Source of the DNA: Frankiales bacterium
GTDB taxonomy: Bacteria > Actinomycetota > Actinomycetes > Mycobacteriales > SCTD01
DNA: 25,411 nucleotides
Direction of reading: 5' to 3'
Assembly (NCBI GenBank): GCA_025965735.1
Contig: JAOPWK010000109.1
Coordinates: 1-25,411, forward strand
Positions 7,762 through 16,168 of this stretch are shown piece after piece. The number at the start of each line of letters is the position of its first letter. Positions within the stretch are counted from its first letter, which is position 1. Under the pieces are notes generated by a model. It was not told where the DNA came from and did not search any database. It saw only the letters and a list, made by a program, of their open reading frames with translations. The translations under genes were made by a program, and so were the position numbers.

Positions 7762-7765
<4 letters not shown>
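6407..7765 (-). CDS. tldE: TldE/PmbA-type subunit of the TldD/TldE protease
   Basis: The 452-residue product is a full-length member of the TldD/PmbA family without an HExxxH motif, as expected for the non-catalytic TldE subunit. Visible features are an N-terminal domain with RFAGNTLTTNG...ISVISVVGQAVG, a middle part ELPAGRYETLLPPSAVADLM, and the C-terminal VHNLVMDGGGTSSTDEMVASTERGLLLT and EVVGAVNNFRWNESPVGLLGRL. In E. coli TldD and TldE form a heterodimer that degrades unfolded peptides and matures microcin B17 and CcdA. The ATG overlaps the tldD stop codon by 4 bases (ATGA), so the two are translated together. The symbol follows that pairing. No peptide substrate gene is visible next to it. 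Confidence 0.9.
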
Positions 7766-9279
<1,514 letters not shown>

Positions 9280-9286
9280 GCGAGGA

Positions 9287-9292
9287 ACCCTA
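9287..9292 (-). promoter_or_regulatory. Candidate -10 box (TAGGGT) of tldD, containing the upstream stop codon
   Basis: TAGGGT on the minus strand is followed by TCCTCGC (7 nt) and GTG 9279. Its first three bases are the TAG stop codon of the upstream 601-residue gene. Confidence 0.55.
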
Positions 9293-11095
9293 GGCGGCGG
9301 AGTCCGGCCTGCGCAGCAGGTCGTGGTCGACCAGCGCCACCGGCAGCGGCATCCCGAGCGCCACCTCGCGGGGCAGGTGCCCGGCCTCGGCGAAGGTCGC
9401 GGCCATGGCCGACAGGCAGGTCAGCCCGGCCGACAGCAGCCCGACCCGGCCTGCCTTCTGCGCCGCCCGCTCCACGTCCACGCTCTCCTTCGGGAGGAAG
9501 TCGCCGAGCGCGGGCGCCGCGGCGTCGTGGTCGTGCGCCTCGCGCAGGCAGACGACCAGCAGCCAGCGGGCGCCGCGCGACCCGGCCGGCACGGCGGTCA
9601 GCGCCTCGGACGTGAGCGTCTGCAGGGCGGCGGGGTCGTCGTGCAGCTCCGACTCGATGAGCAGCTGCGCCGTCGCGCACACCAGCCCGTCCAGCAGGTC
9701 GACGGCCTCCACGTCGTCGGCGAGCAGCGCGTCGAGCAGGTCGACCGCCACCTCCTGGTCGAGCCCGCCGACCCAGGCCTCCGCGACCGCGGACGCCGCG
9801 ACGGCCGACGGCGTCTGCAGCCACTGGCCCGGACCGACCCGCCCGCGGCTGCGGACGTAGCGCGCCAGCACGACGCACGCCTGCGCCGCCTCCGCCAGGA
9901 CGTCCAGCGACGGGTCGTCGGCGTCGAGCAGCTGCCGCACCGCCTCGACCGGGCCGGAGATGCGGCCCAGCTGCTTGCCGACGACGTGCAGTCCGGCACC
10001 GACCAGGGTCGCCGACGTGGCGGTGAGCCAGGACAGGCCGGGGCGACCCTCGTCACGAGCACGCACGGCGACGTCCTGCGCCACCGCGGCGTCCTCGGAG
10101 CCGTCCCCTGCGGCGGCTGCGGCGAGGTCGACCCACAGCCGGGCCAGCCGGGCCAGCGCGCGGTCGTCCACCATCCCGAGCTGCCGCAGCACCTCCTCGT
10201 CCGGCAGGTCGGCGCCCAGGCCCGCTCGGGCAAGCCGACCGAGCACGCTGACCGCCGCTCGTACGGTCTCGTCGCGGTCCGGCGCGGACAGCAGGAAGTC
10301 CATCGCCGTCTCGGTCCGCTTCTCCGGCGCCGCGGCGTCGAGCAGCGGCGGCAGCTCGATGAGCTGCCGCAGCGCCTCGGTCTCGAACGGGCCCGTCTGC
10401 GCGAGCACCTGCTCGCGCGCGCGCTCGTCGGTCGCCTGCAGGACGTTCGACAGCGCGGCGCACAGCCGACCGCCGAGCTCGACCGTGTAGTCCTCGGGCG
10501 CGAGGGAGAGCGCGCGCACCAGCGCGGTCGTCGCCTGCTCGGCGGCCAAATCGCCTCGGTAGTGCGCCAGGAACGCCGTCGCGAGGGTCTGGGCGGGGGA
10601 GCGGTCGACGGCGCGGTCGTGGGCGTCGTCGTGCAGCAGCAGCTCGAGGTCGTCGGCGAGCCACGGCGTCAGCCGGCCGCGCAGCGCCTCGGCCACGTCG
10701 GCCACCGGCAGCTGCAGCTCGGCAGCCAGGCGCTCGCAGTCGATCGGGTCGGACCAGAAGGACGCTGACGGCTCGCTGTCCACCAGCGCGAGCAGCACCA
10801 TCCGGCCGTCGTCGCCGGGCTGGCCGGGCAGCGCCGCGACGACCGGCCCGATCGGCACCGACCAGGACAGCGACGTGCTGCCGGCCAGCACCCGGATCGT
10901 CACGGTGGCCGCACCCGGGCCGTCGCTGGAGACGTCCACCCGCGGCGTCTCGTTGCGCAGGACCTCCTCGACGCCCGGCGGCAGGAACGTGTGCAGCAGC
11001 AGCGCGGGCTCCAGCGTGCTGCTGGAGTGCTCGTGCACGACCGCCCCGGCCGCGCAGGCGTAGACGGGCGGGGCGTGCGAGTCGGGCGTGGTCAC
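9290..11095 (-). CDS. Unrecognised 601-residue protein upstream of tldD
   Basis: I do not recognise this protein. From GTG 11095 it encodes 601 residues with codon use like its neighbours. The first 120 residues are rich in beta-strand patterns (TVTIRVLAGSTSLSWSVPIGP, MVLLALVDSEPSASF). After about residue 150 it turns into repeated amphipathic helices rich in Leu, Ala, Asp and Glu (for example LLDALLADDVEAVDLLDGLV), which could be an alpha-solenoid. No signal peptide, membrane helix, P-loop or catalytic motif is seen. The frame continues to 11191, but that extension crosses a perfect hairpin and lacks a better start. Its stop codon lies within the tldD -10 hexamer, 10 bases before tldD, so a shared operon with tldD/tldE is likely. 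A substrate or adaptor role for the protease is only a guess. Confidence 0.75.
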   Translation of the reverse strand: MTTPDSHAPPVYACAAGAVVHEHSSSTLEPALLLHTFLPPGVEEVLRNETPRVDVSSDGPGAATVTIRVLAGSTSLSWSVPIGPVVAALPGQPGDDGRMVLLALVDSEPSASFWSDPIDCERLAAELQLPVADVAEALRGRLTPWLADDLELLLHDDAHDRAVDRSPAQTLATAFLAHYRGDLAAEQATTALVRALSLAPEDYTVELGGRLCAALSNVLQATDERAREQVLAQTGPFETEALRQLIELPPLLDAAAPEKRTETAMDFLLSAPDRDETVRAAVSVLGRLARAGLGADLPDEEVLRQLGMVDDRALARLARLWVDLAAAAAGDGSEDAAVAQDVAVRARDEGRPGLSWLTATSATLVGAGLHVVGKQLGRISGPVEAVRQLLDADDPSLDVLAEAAQACVVLARYVRSRGRVGPGQWLQTPSAVAASAVAEAWVGGLDQEVAVDLLDALLADDVEAVDLLDGLVCATAQLLIESELHDDPAALQTLTSEALTAVPAGSRGARWLLVVCLREAHDHDAAAPALGDFLPKESVDVERAAQKAGRVGLLSAGLTCLSAMAATFAEAGHLPREVALGMPLPVALVDHDLLRRPDSAA

Positions 11096-11129
11096 CCGCC
11101 CATCCTCGCGGATGACGGGCCGGACAGCA

Positions 11130-11161
11130 GACAGCCCGGCCGGGAATGCGGCCGGGCTGTC
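11130..11161. repeat. Perfect 13-bp inverted repeat (hairpin) between divergent genes
   Basis: GACAGCCCGGCCG and CGGCCGGGCTGTC are perfectly complementary and flank a 6-nt loop. The stem is very stable and has no T-tract on either side. It lies in the divergent region between the 601-residue gene (35 nt from its GTG) and amylosucrase, where a terminator is not expected. It could be an attenuator in the 5' leader of the minus-strand gene, the terminator of a small unseen transcript, or a protein-binding site. Confidence 0.7.
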
Positions 11162-11220
11162 CTGCGGAGGGTCGGCGCTCCTCGCGGGCACCGGTCCCCT
11201 CCTCGTCGTCTGCGCCGCCC

Positions 11221-11249
11221 GTTCTCCTCCCGGCGCGGGTCGCTGTCAA
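11221..11249 (-). promoter_or_regulatory. Possible minus-strand promoter with a perfect -35 (TTGACA)
   Basis: TTGACA reads at 11249-11244 on the minus strand, followed after 17 nt by GAGAAC at 11226-11221, a poor -10. It would give the 601-residue gene a leader of about 110-120 nt that contains the hairpin at 11130-11161. The perfect -35 is notable in DNA this rich in GC, but the -10 is weak. Confidence 0.25.
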
Positions 11250-11255
11250 GACCTG

Positions 11256-11263
11256 GGGAAGGA
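11256..11263 (+). promoter_or_regulatory. Ribosome binding site (GGGAAGGA) of amylosucrase
   Basis: GGGAAGGA lies 7 nt before GTG 11271 and decides this start among several possible upstream ones. Confidence 0.6.
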
Positions 11264-11270
11264 TCGCGAC

Positions 11271-13148
11271 GTGCAGCAGCCGCCCGCTCCCGTGCTCGCG
11301 CGGGCGGCGCAGGCGCTGGCCGCCGAGCCCGAGCACGACCGCACGGTGTTCCTCGCCCGGCTGCAGCGGCACTGGCCGGAGCTGCTGCACGGCCTGACCG
11401 TCGCGTACGGCGGCCAGGCCGAGCAGCTGGCCGAGCGCGTGGTGGGACTCGCCCTCGACGGCTTCCTCGTCAGGCCTGCCGACCTGCGGCTGCTCGACCT
11501 GCGGCGGCACGTCGAAGCGGACTGGTTCCAGTCGCCGCGGATGCTCGGCTACGCCTGCTACGCCGAGCGGTTCGGCGGCGACCTGCAGGGCGTCGCGAAG
11601 CGGGTGCCGTACCTCGAGGAGCTCGGCGTCACCTACCTGCACCTGATGCCGCTGCTGCGGCCGCGGCCGGCACCGAACGACGGCGGCTACGCGGTCGCGG
11701 ACTACCGGCAGGTGCGCGCCGACCTCGGGACGATGGAGGACCTGTCCGCGCTGGCCGCTGTGCTGCGCGACGCGGGCATCTCCCTGACGCTCGACCTGGT
11801 CCTCAACCACGTGGCCGCCGAGCACGAGTGGGCGCGGCGGGCGCGGGCGGGGGAGCAGCGCTTCCGCGACTACTTCCACGTCTTCCCCGACCGCAGCGAG
11901 CCGGACGCGTACGAGGGGACGCTGCCGGAGGTCTTTCCGGACTTCGCGCCGGGCTCCTTCACCTGGGACGCCGAGCTCGACGGCTGGGTCTGGACGACGT
12001 TCAACGCCTGGCAGTGGGACCTCAACTGGCACAACCCGGAGGTGTTCTGCCAGTTCGCGGAGCTCGTGTGCTTCCTGGCCAATCAAGGGGTGGAGTGCCT
12101 GCGACTGGACGCGATCGCGTTCCTCTGGAAGCGGCTGGGGACCGACTGCCAGAACCAGCCGGAGGTGCACGGGCTGACGCAGGCGCTGCGCGCGCTGGGT
12201 CGGATCGCCGCGCCGGCGCTGGTGTTCAAGGCGGAGGCGATCGTCGGGCCGGACCAGCTCGTGCACTACCTCGGCACCGGCCCGCACAGCGGCAAGGTCA
12301 GCGACCTCGCCTACCACAACAGCCTGATGGTGCAGCTCTGGTCAGGCCTGGCGGCGCAGGACGCGCGGCTGGCGACGACGGCGCTGCGTCGCTTCCCGGC
12401 CAAGCCGGCGACGACGGCGTGGGGCACCTACCTGCGCTGTCACGACGACATCGGCTGGGCGATCGACGACGCGGACGCCGCGGCCGTGGGCTGGACCGGG
12501 GAGGGGCACCGCCGCTTCCTGTCCGACTTCTACAGCGGCGCCTTCCCCGGCTCCTGGGCGCGGGGCCTGGTCTTCCAGGAGAACGAGGCGACCGGCGACC
12601 GTCGCATCAGCGGGACGGCCGCCTCCCTCGCCGGGCTCGAAGCGGGTGACGAGCACGCGGTGGACCGGCTGCTGCTCGGGCACCTGGCCGTCCTCGGCTA
12701 CGGCGGCGTCCCGCTGATCTGGATGGGCGACGAGCTGGCGCTGCTCAACGACGGGTCCTGGGCGCGGCTCGACGAGCAGGCAGCGGACAACCGGTGGGTG
12801 CACCGGCCGCGCATGCCGTGGGACGTCGCCGAGCGGCGCACGGTCGACGGCACGGTCGAGCACCGCGTGTGGGCGGCGCTGCGGCACGCGGCGCAGGTGC
12901 GCGCGGGGCTGCCGTCGCTGCACGCATCGGTGGAGGCCGAGCTGCTCGAGCCGGTCAACCCCTCGGTCCTGGCCTGGGTGCGGCGCGCTCCGTCGCAGAC
13001 GCTGGTGGCCCTGCACAACATGAGCCCCGAGCCACAGCTGTGGCCGCGGGAGGCGGTACCGCTGCCGGACCCGTTGTGGGACGCGCTCAGCGGCACGACC
13101 GCCGGGCTGGTGCTGCCGCCGTACGGCGTGCTCTGGCTGGTGGGCTGA
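11271..13148 (+). CDS. Amylosucrase (GH13, subfamily 4)
   Basis: The 625-residue product matches amylosucrases over its length (Neisseria polysaccharea enzyme: 636). The GH13 catalytic triad is visible: nucleophile Asp280 (LRLDAIAFLWK), acid/base Glu322 (VFKAEAIVGPDQ) and transition-state Asp392 (RCHDDIGW). The subsite -1 pair that makes these enzymes sucrose-specific is also kept: Asp137 in NDGGYAVADYR and Arg508 in DNRWVHRP. Domain order is the helical N-domain, a (beta/alpha)8 barrel with the LVLNHVA motif near 180, and a beta C-domain ending GVLWLVG. The enzyme cleaves sucrose, builds alpha-1,4-glucan and releases fructose. No signal peptide is seen, so it acts in the cytosol, probably feeding glycogen-like glucan. 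No sucrose transporter or glycogen gene is adjacent. It converges with the small Cys protein, with 3 bases between. Confidence 0.92.
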   Translation: MQQPPAPVLARAAQALAAEPEHDRTVFLARLQRHWPELLHGLTVAYGGQAEQLAERVVGLALDGFLVRPADLRLLDLRRHVEADWFQSPRMLGYACYAERFGGDLQGVAKRVPYLEELGVTYLHLMPLLRPRPAPNDGGYAVADYRQVRADLGTMEDLSALAAVLRDAGISLTLDLVLNHVAAEHEWARRARAGEQRFRDYFHVFPDRSEPDAYEGTLPEVFPDFAPGSFTWDAELDGWVWTTFNAWQWDLNWHNPEVFCQFAELVCFLANQGVECLRLDAIAFLWKRLGTDCQNQPEVHGLTQALRALGRIAAPALVFKAEAIVGPDQLVHYLGTGPHSGKVSDLAYHNSLMVQLWSGLAAQDARLATTALRRFPAKPATTAWGTYLRCHDDIGWAIDDADAAAVGWTGEGHRRFLSDFYSGAFPGSWARGLVFQENEATGDRRISGTAASLAGLEAGDEHAVDRLLLGHLAVLGYGGVPLIWMGDELALLNDGSWARLDEQAADNRWVHRPRMPWDVAERRTVDGTVEHRVWAALRHAAQVRAGLPSLHASVEAELLEPVNPSVLAWVRRAPSQTLVALHNMSPEPQLWPREAVPLPDPLWDALSGTTAGLVLPPYGVLWLVG

Positions 13149-13151
13149 GCC

Positions 13152-13343
13152 TCAGCCGGCGGCGTGCTGCACGGTCGGGCACGGGAACCGACGGCTGCAG
13201 CAGCGGCACACCCGTGTCCCGAGCAGCGTGCGGCGGGCGTCGTGCAGGTCGACGACGGCGTGCAGGCGGGTGCTCAGCTCGCGGATGCGCGCCAGCGCCT
13301 CGTCGAAGGCCGGGTCGGTGGCTGGCTGGACCGAGCTGCGCAT
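13152..13343 (-). CDS. Small Cys-containing protein of unknown function (63 residues)
   Basis: The 63-residue product has a helical N-terminal half (DPAFDEALARIRELSTRLHAVVDLHD) and a Cys-rich C-terminus, VCRCCSRRFPCPTVQ. The three or four Cys in CxCC...PCPT could form a small metal site. Similar short proteins ending in a PCPT-type motif occur in actinobacteria, but I know no function. The start is well supported: AGGAGGAGG lies 4-7 nt before the ATG. It is transcribed away from fmdB and separated from that gene by about 180 bases holding a strong hairpin. Confidence 0.7.
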   Translation of the reverse strand: MRSSVQPATDPAFDEALARIRELSTRLHAVVDLHDARRTLLGTRVCRCCSRRFPCPTVQHAAG

Positions 13344-13347
13344 GTCG

Positions 13348-13356
13348 CCTCCTCCT
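13348..13356 (-). promoter_or_regulatory. Double ribosome binding site (AGGAGGAGG)
   Basis: AGGAGGAGG on the minus strand offers AGGAGG at 7 nt or at 4 nt before the ATG at 13343. It is the strongest Shine-Dalgarno sequence in the window. Confidence 0.65.
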
Positions 13357-13476
13357 CGCTCGCCGGCGACGGTACGAGCGGCGCAGCGGCACGTCGAGCG
13401 GCCCGGTGGACGCCGCTGTGCAGGCAGGCGGCACGACCCGGCGCGCCGCTGTGGGCGCGGGGTGGACGAGCTGTGG

Positions 13477-13519
13477 TTCTTCTCCGGCTTCCCGCTCGGG
13501 AGCCTGTGGAGGAGAAGAA
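13477..13519 (-). terminator. Probable terminator after the FmdB gene
   Basis: One base after the fmdB stop codon, outer arms TTCTTCTCC (13477-13485) and GGAGAAGAA (13511-13519) pair perfectly over 9 bp. Inside them GGCTTCCC and GGGAGCC pair with one bulged T around loop GCTC; the right side holds a 6-nt internal loop. There is no T-tract, as is common in actinobacteria. The rest of the 13344-13520 gap shows nothing else. Confidence 0.65.
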
Positions 13520-13520
13520 G

Positions 13521-13724
13521 TCAGCCGCAGCAACCGCCGCCGCAGCAGCCACCGGCCGGAGCAGGTGCCGCCGCAGCAGCCCCGCCCACGGCCACCGGCG
13601 TGAACACGCGGCTGGTCTCGCTGTGGCCCTGCGGGCACGGCGCGGGTGCGGGGGCGTCGTCCAGCCCGCGGCGCACCTCGAACAGGGCATCACAGGTCCG
13701 GCAGCGGTAGTCGTACGCGGGCAT
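13521..13724 (-). CDS. FmdB-family zinc-ribbon protein
   Basis: The 67-residue product starts MPAYDYRCRTCDALFEVRR, the FmdB zinc-ribbon signature, with Cys8 and Cys11, and the second half of the site is CPQGH (Cys30, His34) where many relatives have CxxC. The segment SETSRVFTPVAVGG is typical. The C-terminus is low-complexity and ends in GGCCGGGCCG, four Cys among Gly, which could bind an additional metal. FmdB proteins are small putative regulators with unproven function. The ATG lies 9 nt after the stop of the LPATG-protein gene, and the TAG of that stop starts a TAGGCT hexamer, so it can be either a leaderless gene or part of that operon. A terminator-like hairpin follows. Confidence 0.85.
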   Translation of the reverse strand: MPAYDYRCRTCDALFEVRRGLDDAPAPAPCPQGHSETSRVFTPVAVGGAAAAAPAPAGGCCGGGCCG

Positions 13725-13730
13725 GGGACG

Positions 13731-13736
13731 AGCCTA
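13731..13736 (-). promoter_or_regulatory. Candidate -10 box (TAGGCT) of the FmdB gene, containing the upstream stop codon
   Basis: TAGGCT is followed by CGTCCC (6 nt) and the ATG at 13724. Its TAG is the stop codon of the surface-protein gene, the same arrangement as at tldD. Confidence 0.5.
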
Positions 13737-15344
13737 GGCGCTGAAGCCCGTCGATCGGGCAGGAACAGCGCGACGCCGGCGCAGCAGGAGGCCCATGCCC
13801 AGCAGCAGGGCGGCTGCCGCCGCCGCACCCGTGGCCACGCCCGTCGCGGGTAGCTGCCCGCCGGCGGTGCTCGGAGGCGCCTGGGGAGCCGGTGCGGCGG
13901 GCGGCGGTGCGGCAACCGGCGCCGCGCGGAGCGACGCAGCAGGCACCAGGCCGTAGCGGACGCGCTGCGGGTGGTCGCCGACCGGCAGGTAGGCCAGCTC
14001 CTTCCTGGTCTTCACATCGAGCACCGCAACGGAGTCCGCCTCGGACAGCGAGATCCAGCAGGTGTCGTCCAGCCCCTCGGTCGTCCAGTACGGCTTGCCG
14101 TAGGAGTGACCGGTGGTCGACTCGTCGAAGAACGTCGGCTTCATGGTCGTCCGGTCGACCAGCGCCACGTAGTCGCTCATGGTCCCGGCGACGCACAGCG
14201 TGGTGCCGGCCTCGTCCATCGACAGGCCGTGGTGGGCGCTGTCGTTGACGTACTGCTCGCGCGGCACGTCCGGCACCCGGTTCGGCAGCTCGATGACGCG
14301 GGTGACCGCGCCGGTGCGCGGCTCCGGGATGTCGCCGGTCGAGTAGTCGACGGTGCCGTTCGCGTCCGGCGCCTGGGTGTCGTACTCGACCAGGCCGTGG
14401 AAGAAGCTGACCTGGAAGTAGAGGAAGCGCTCGCCAGGCGCGATCGCCATCGGGCGCACCGCCGAGCTCATGTCCTCGTAGCCGGCCTCCTCGAGCTCGT
14501 TACCCATGTCCCAGCGCTGCAGGATCGAGAAGTCGGCGTTGCGGACGATCTGGAACCAGCGGTCGCCCTTGAGCGCGTCGGCGACCTCGCCGAGCGTCAC
14601 CGGGCCGACGCCGGTCGCGTCGCCAGGCGTGTACACCTTGCCGATGCTGGCGTGGAAGATGCGCTCGCCGTCGGCGCTGTAGTTGCTCTCGTGCGGGGTC
14701 TCGCCGGTGGGGAACGTGCGCAGCCGCTGCCCCAGCGTGGTGCGGCCGCGGCTCGGCAGCGCCTCGTCGACCATCGAGTACTCGATGACCTGCGCGGCGG
14801 TGGAGTCGGACACGAGCAGGCGACGGCCGTCGGGGGACAGCCCCATGTGGTCGGTGCGGCGCCCGTCCATCTGCTCCTCGTGGACGATGACGTCGGTCTC
14901 GCCGGCGATGGCCTTGACCACGTCGATCCAGACGACGTCGGCGAAGCTCGGTCGGGAGACGGCGACGTACCGGCCGTCGAGCGTGGAGAACATGTCGTCG
15001 ACGTACTGGTCGTGCCCCTCGCCGGGTCCCTGCTGGATGGCCAGGTAGAACGCCAGCGCCTCCGGGTCGGTCCGGATGTCGGCGAGCTCCTGCTCCTTGT
15101 CCGGGATGAAGTCGACGCCGGTCTTGAGCACCTCGTGCGTGCGCGCGTCGACGATCGTCACCGTCCCGGCCCAGTTGTTGCCGACGAACATCACCTCGCG
15201 CAGCGCCACCGGCACCTCGGCGGCGGCAGGGGCGGTCAGCAGCGGAGCCGCGACGAGCAGGGCGGCGAGGGCGACCAGAGCGGGGCGGGTGCGGGAGCGC
15301 ATGGGGTGACGGCCTTCGACGGTCGGCGGTGTGCGGACGCACAT
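13734..15344 (-). CDS. Secreted YncE-like beta-propeller protein with LPATG cell-wall anchor
   Basis: The 536-residue product has a signal peptide (MRSRTRP, then a hydrophobic core ALVALAALLVAAPLLTAP and an AAA cleavage region), then propeller-like repeats with blade motifs such as REVMFVGNNWAGTVTIVDARTHEVLKT, HMGLSPDGRRLLVSDSTAAQVIEY, HHGLSMDEAGTTLCVAGT and ADSVAVLDVKTRKELAYLPVGDHP. A Pro/Ala linker (about 470-495) leads to LPATG (498-502), a hydrophobic helix and RRRR, the sortase sorting signal. It is therefore probably displayed on the cell wall, perhaps binding a ligand; the partner is unknown. ATG 15344 has a good Shine-Dalgarno sequence, while ATG 15302 would give a shorter, more usual signal peptide. 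It follows the thioesterase-like gene by 14 bases. No sortase gene is in the window. Confidence 0.85.
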   Translation of the reverse strand: MCVRTPPTVEGRHPMRSRTRPALVALAALLVAAPLLTAPAAAEVPVALREVMFVGNNWAGTVTIVDARTHEVLKTGVDFIPDKEQELADIRTDPEALAFYLAIQQGPGEGHDQYVDDMFSTLDGRYVAVSRPSFADVVWIDVVKAIAGETDVIVHEEQMDGRRTDHMGLSPDGRRLLVSDSTAAQVIEYSMVDEALPSRGRTTLGQRLRTFPTGETPHESNYSADGERIFHASIGKVYTPGDATGVGPVTLGEVADALKGDRWFQIVRNADFSILQRWDMGNELEEAGYEDMSSAVRPMAIAPGERFLYFQVSFFHGLVEYDTQAPDANGTVDYSTGDIPEPRTGAVTRVIELPNRVPDVPREQYVNDSAHHGLSMDEAGTTLCVAGTMSDYVALVDRTTMKPTFFDESTTGHSYGKPYWTTEGLDDTCWISLSEADSVAVLDVKTRKELAYLPVGDHPQRVRYGLVPAASLRAAPVAAPPPAAPAPQAPPSTAGGQLPATGVATGAAAAAALLLGMGLLLRRRRAVPARSTGFSA

Positions 15345-15349
15345 GGTGC

Positions 15350-15356
15350 CCTTCCC
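15350..15356 (-). promoter_or_regulatory. Ribosome binding site (GGGAAGG) of the LPATG-protein gene
   Basis: GGGAAGG lies 5 nt before ATG 15344 and supports that start over the in-frame ATG at 15302. Confidence 0.5.
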
Positions 15357-15358
15357 GC

Positions 15359-16168
15359 TCAGCCGGCGACGACCCGCGCCGACACCAGCAGCCGGCCCTC
15401 CGCGTCCGTCACCTCCGCGACGGCGGCACCCGTGCGCCGTCCCTGGCGGACCACCGCGGCCGCCACGTCGACGCTGCCCTCGCGCGGGGTCGGTCGCAGG
15501 AAGGCGAACGACGTGGTCAGCGGCCGCAGGCCGGGCAGCGCCGCCTCGGCGGCCACCGAGCAGGCCATCGCGCCGACGCCGCCGTGCAGGCTGCCGATCG
15601 CGTTGGACAGCGCGTCGCGGGCGTTGAGCGGGAACGCCGGCCCCTCCGGCACGCCGAGCAGGTCAAGCAGGTCGGACGCCGGCGGCTCGTGCACCAGCCC
15701 GACGCGCTGGGCCCCCGAGGCCTCCGCGGGCGTGGGCATCAGCCAGCCGCTCACCTCGGCGACCAGCGACCCGTCCGCGGCCTGCACCGTCCCGCGGGCG
15801 TACTGCGGGCGGCCGTCGTCGTACGCCGACGCCGTACACGTCACCAGCAGCGCGCCGGACGCTGGCGGCAGCGCCAGGTGGTCGACGGTGAAGGAGATGG
15901 TCGCGACGCCGCGCAGGTCGGGCAGCGACGCGATGACGGAGGAGGCGACCCCGAAGTCGGCGAGCATCGACGTGACGGCGCTGCTCGAGGCGCCGGACGG
16001 CAGCAGCAGCTCGGGCTCCAGCGGCAGCCGCACGGTCGTCGTCCCGCGCCCGACGTGCTCGAGGCTGCAGCGCATCCGGCCGAACGCCGGCGGGACGCCG
16101 CGCTGCTCGTCGGTCCAGCGACGCAGCCGCTCGATGCCGTCCTCCACCGGCGTAGCGTTCCACGCCAT
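15359..16168 (-). CDS. Acyl-CoA thioesterase-like (double hotdog) protein
   Basis: The 269-residue product looks like two hotdog-fold halves. The first half contains GRMRCSLEHVGRGTTTVRLPLEPELLLPSGASSSAVTSMLADFG; the second contains ALSNAIGSLHGGVGAMACSVAAEAAL and then LTTSFAFLRPTPREGSVDVAAAVVRQGRRTGAAVAEVTDAEGRLLVSARVV. HGG followed by a long helix and the RxG..xxxxExxVxDAEGRLL pattern are typical of PaaI-like thioesterases, which hydrolyse acyl-CoA thioesters. The first half keeps less of this, so it may be structural. The ATG at 16168 shares its bases with the pirin ATG on the other strand. An alternative start, GTG 16147, lies 6 nt after AACGCT. No signal peptide is seen, so it is cytosolic. 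Confidence 0.75.
   Translation of the reverse strand: MAWNATPVEDGIERLRRWTDEQRGVPPAFGRMRCSLEHVGRGTTTVRLPLEPELLLPSGASSSAVTSMLADFGVASSVIASLPDLRGVATISFTVDHLALPPASGALLVTCTASAYDDGRPQYARGTVQAADGSLVAEVSGWLMPTPAEASGAQRVGLVHEPPASDLLDLLGVPEGPAFPLNARDALSNAIGSLHGGVGAMACSVAAEAALPGLRPLTTSFAFLRPTPREGSVDVAAAVVRQGRRTGAAVAEVTDAEGRLLVSARVVAG
16153..16158 (+). promoter_or_regulatory. Candidate -10 box (TAGCGT) of the pirin gene
   Basis: TAGCGT is followed by 8 nt and ATG 16167. The same bases read AACGCT on the minus strand (16159-16154), 6 nt before the alternative thioesterase start GTG 16147, so the element may serve both directions. Confidence 0.4.

Noticed and set aside
10053..12317. 754-residue minus-strand frame across the amylosucrase gene
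   Set aside because: It overlaps amylosucrase and the 601-residue gene in the wrong frame and has no recognisable domain.
13971..16140. Upstream extension of the pirin frame to 13971
   Set aside because: It lies opposite the LPATG-protein and thioesterase-like genes; the pirin homology and the leaderless start at 16167 fix the real start.
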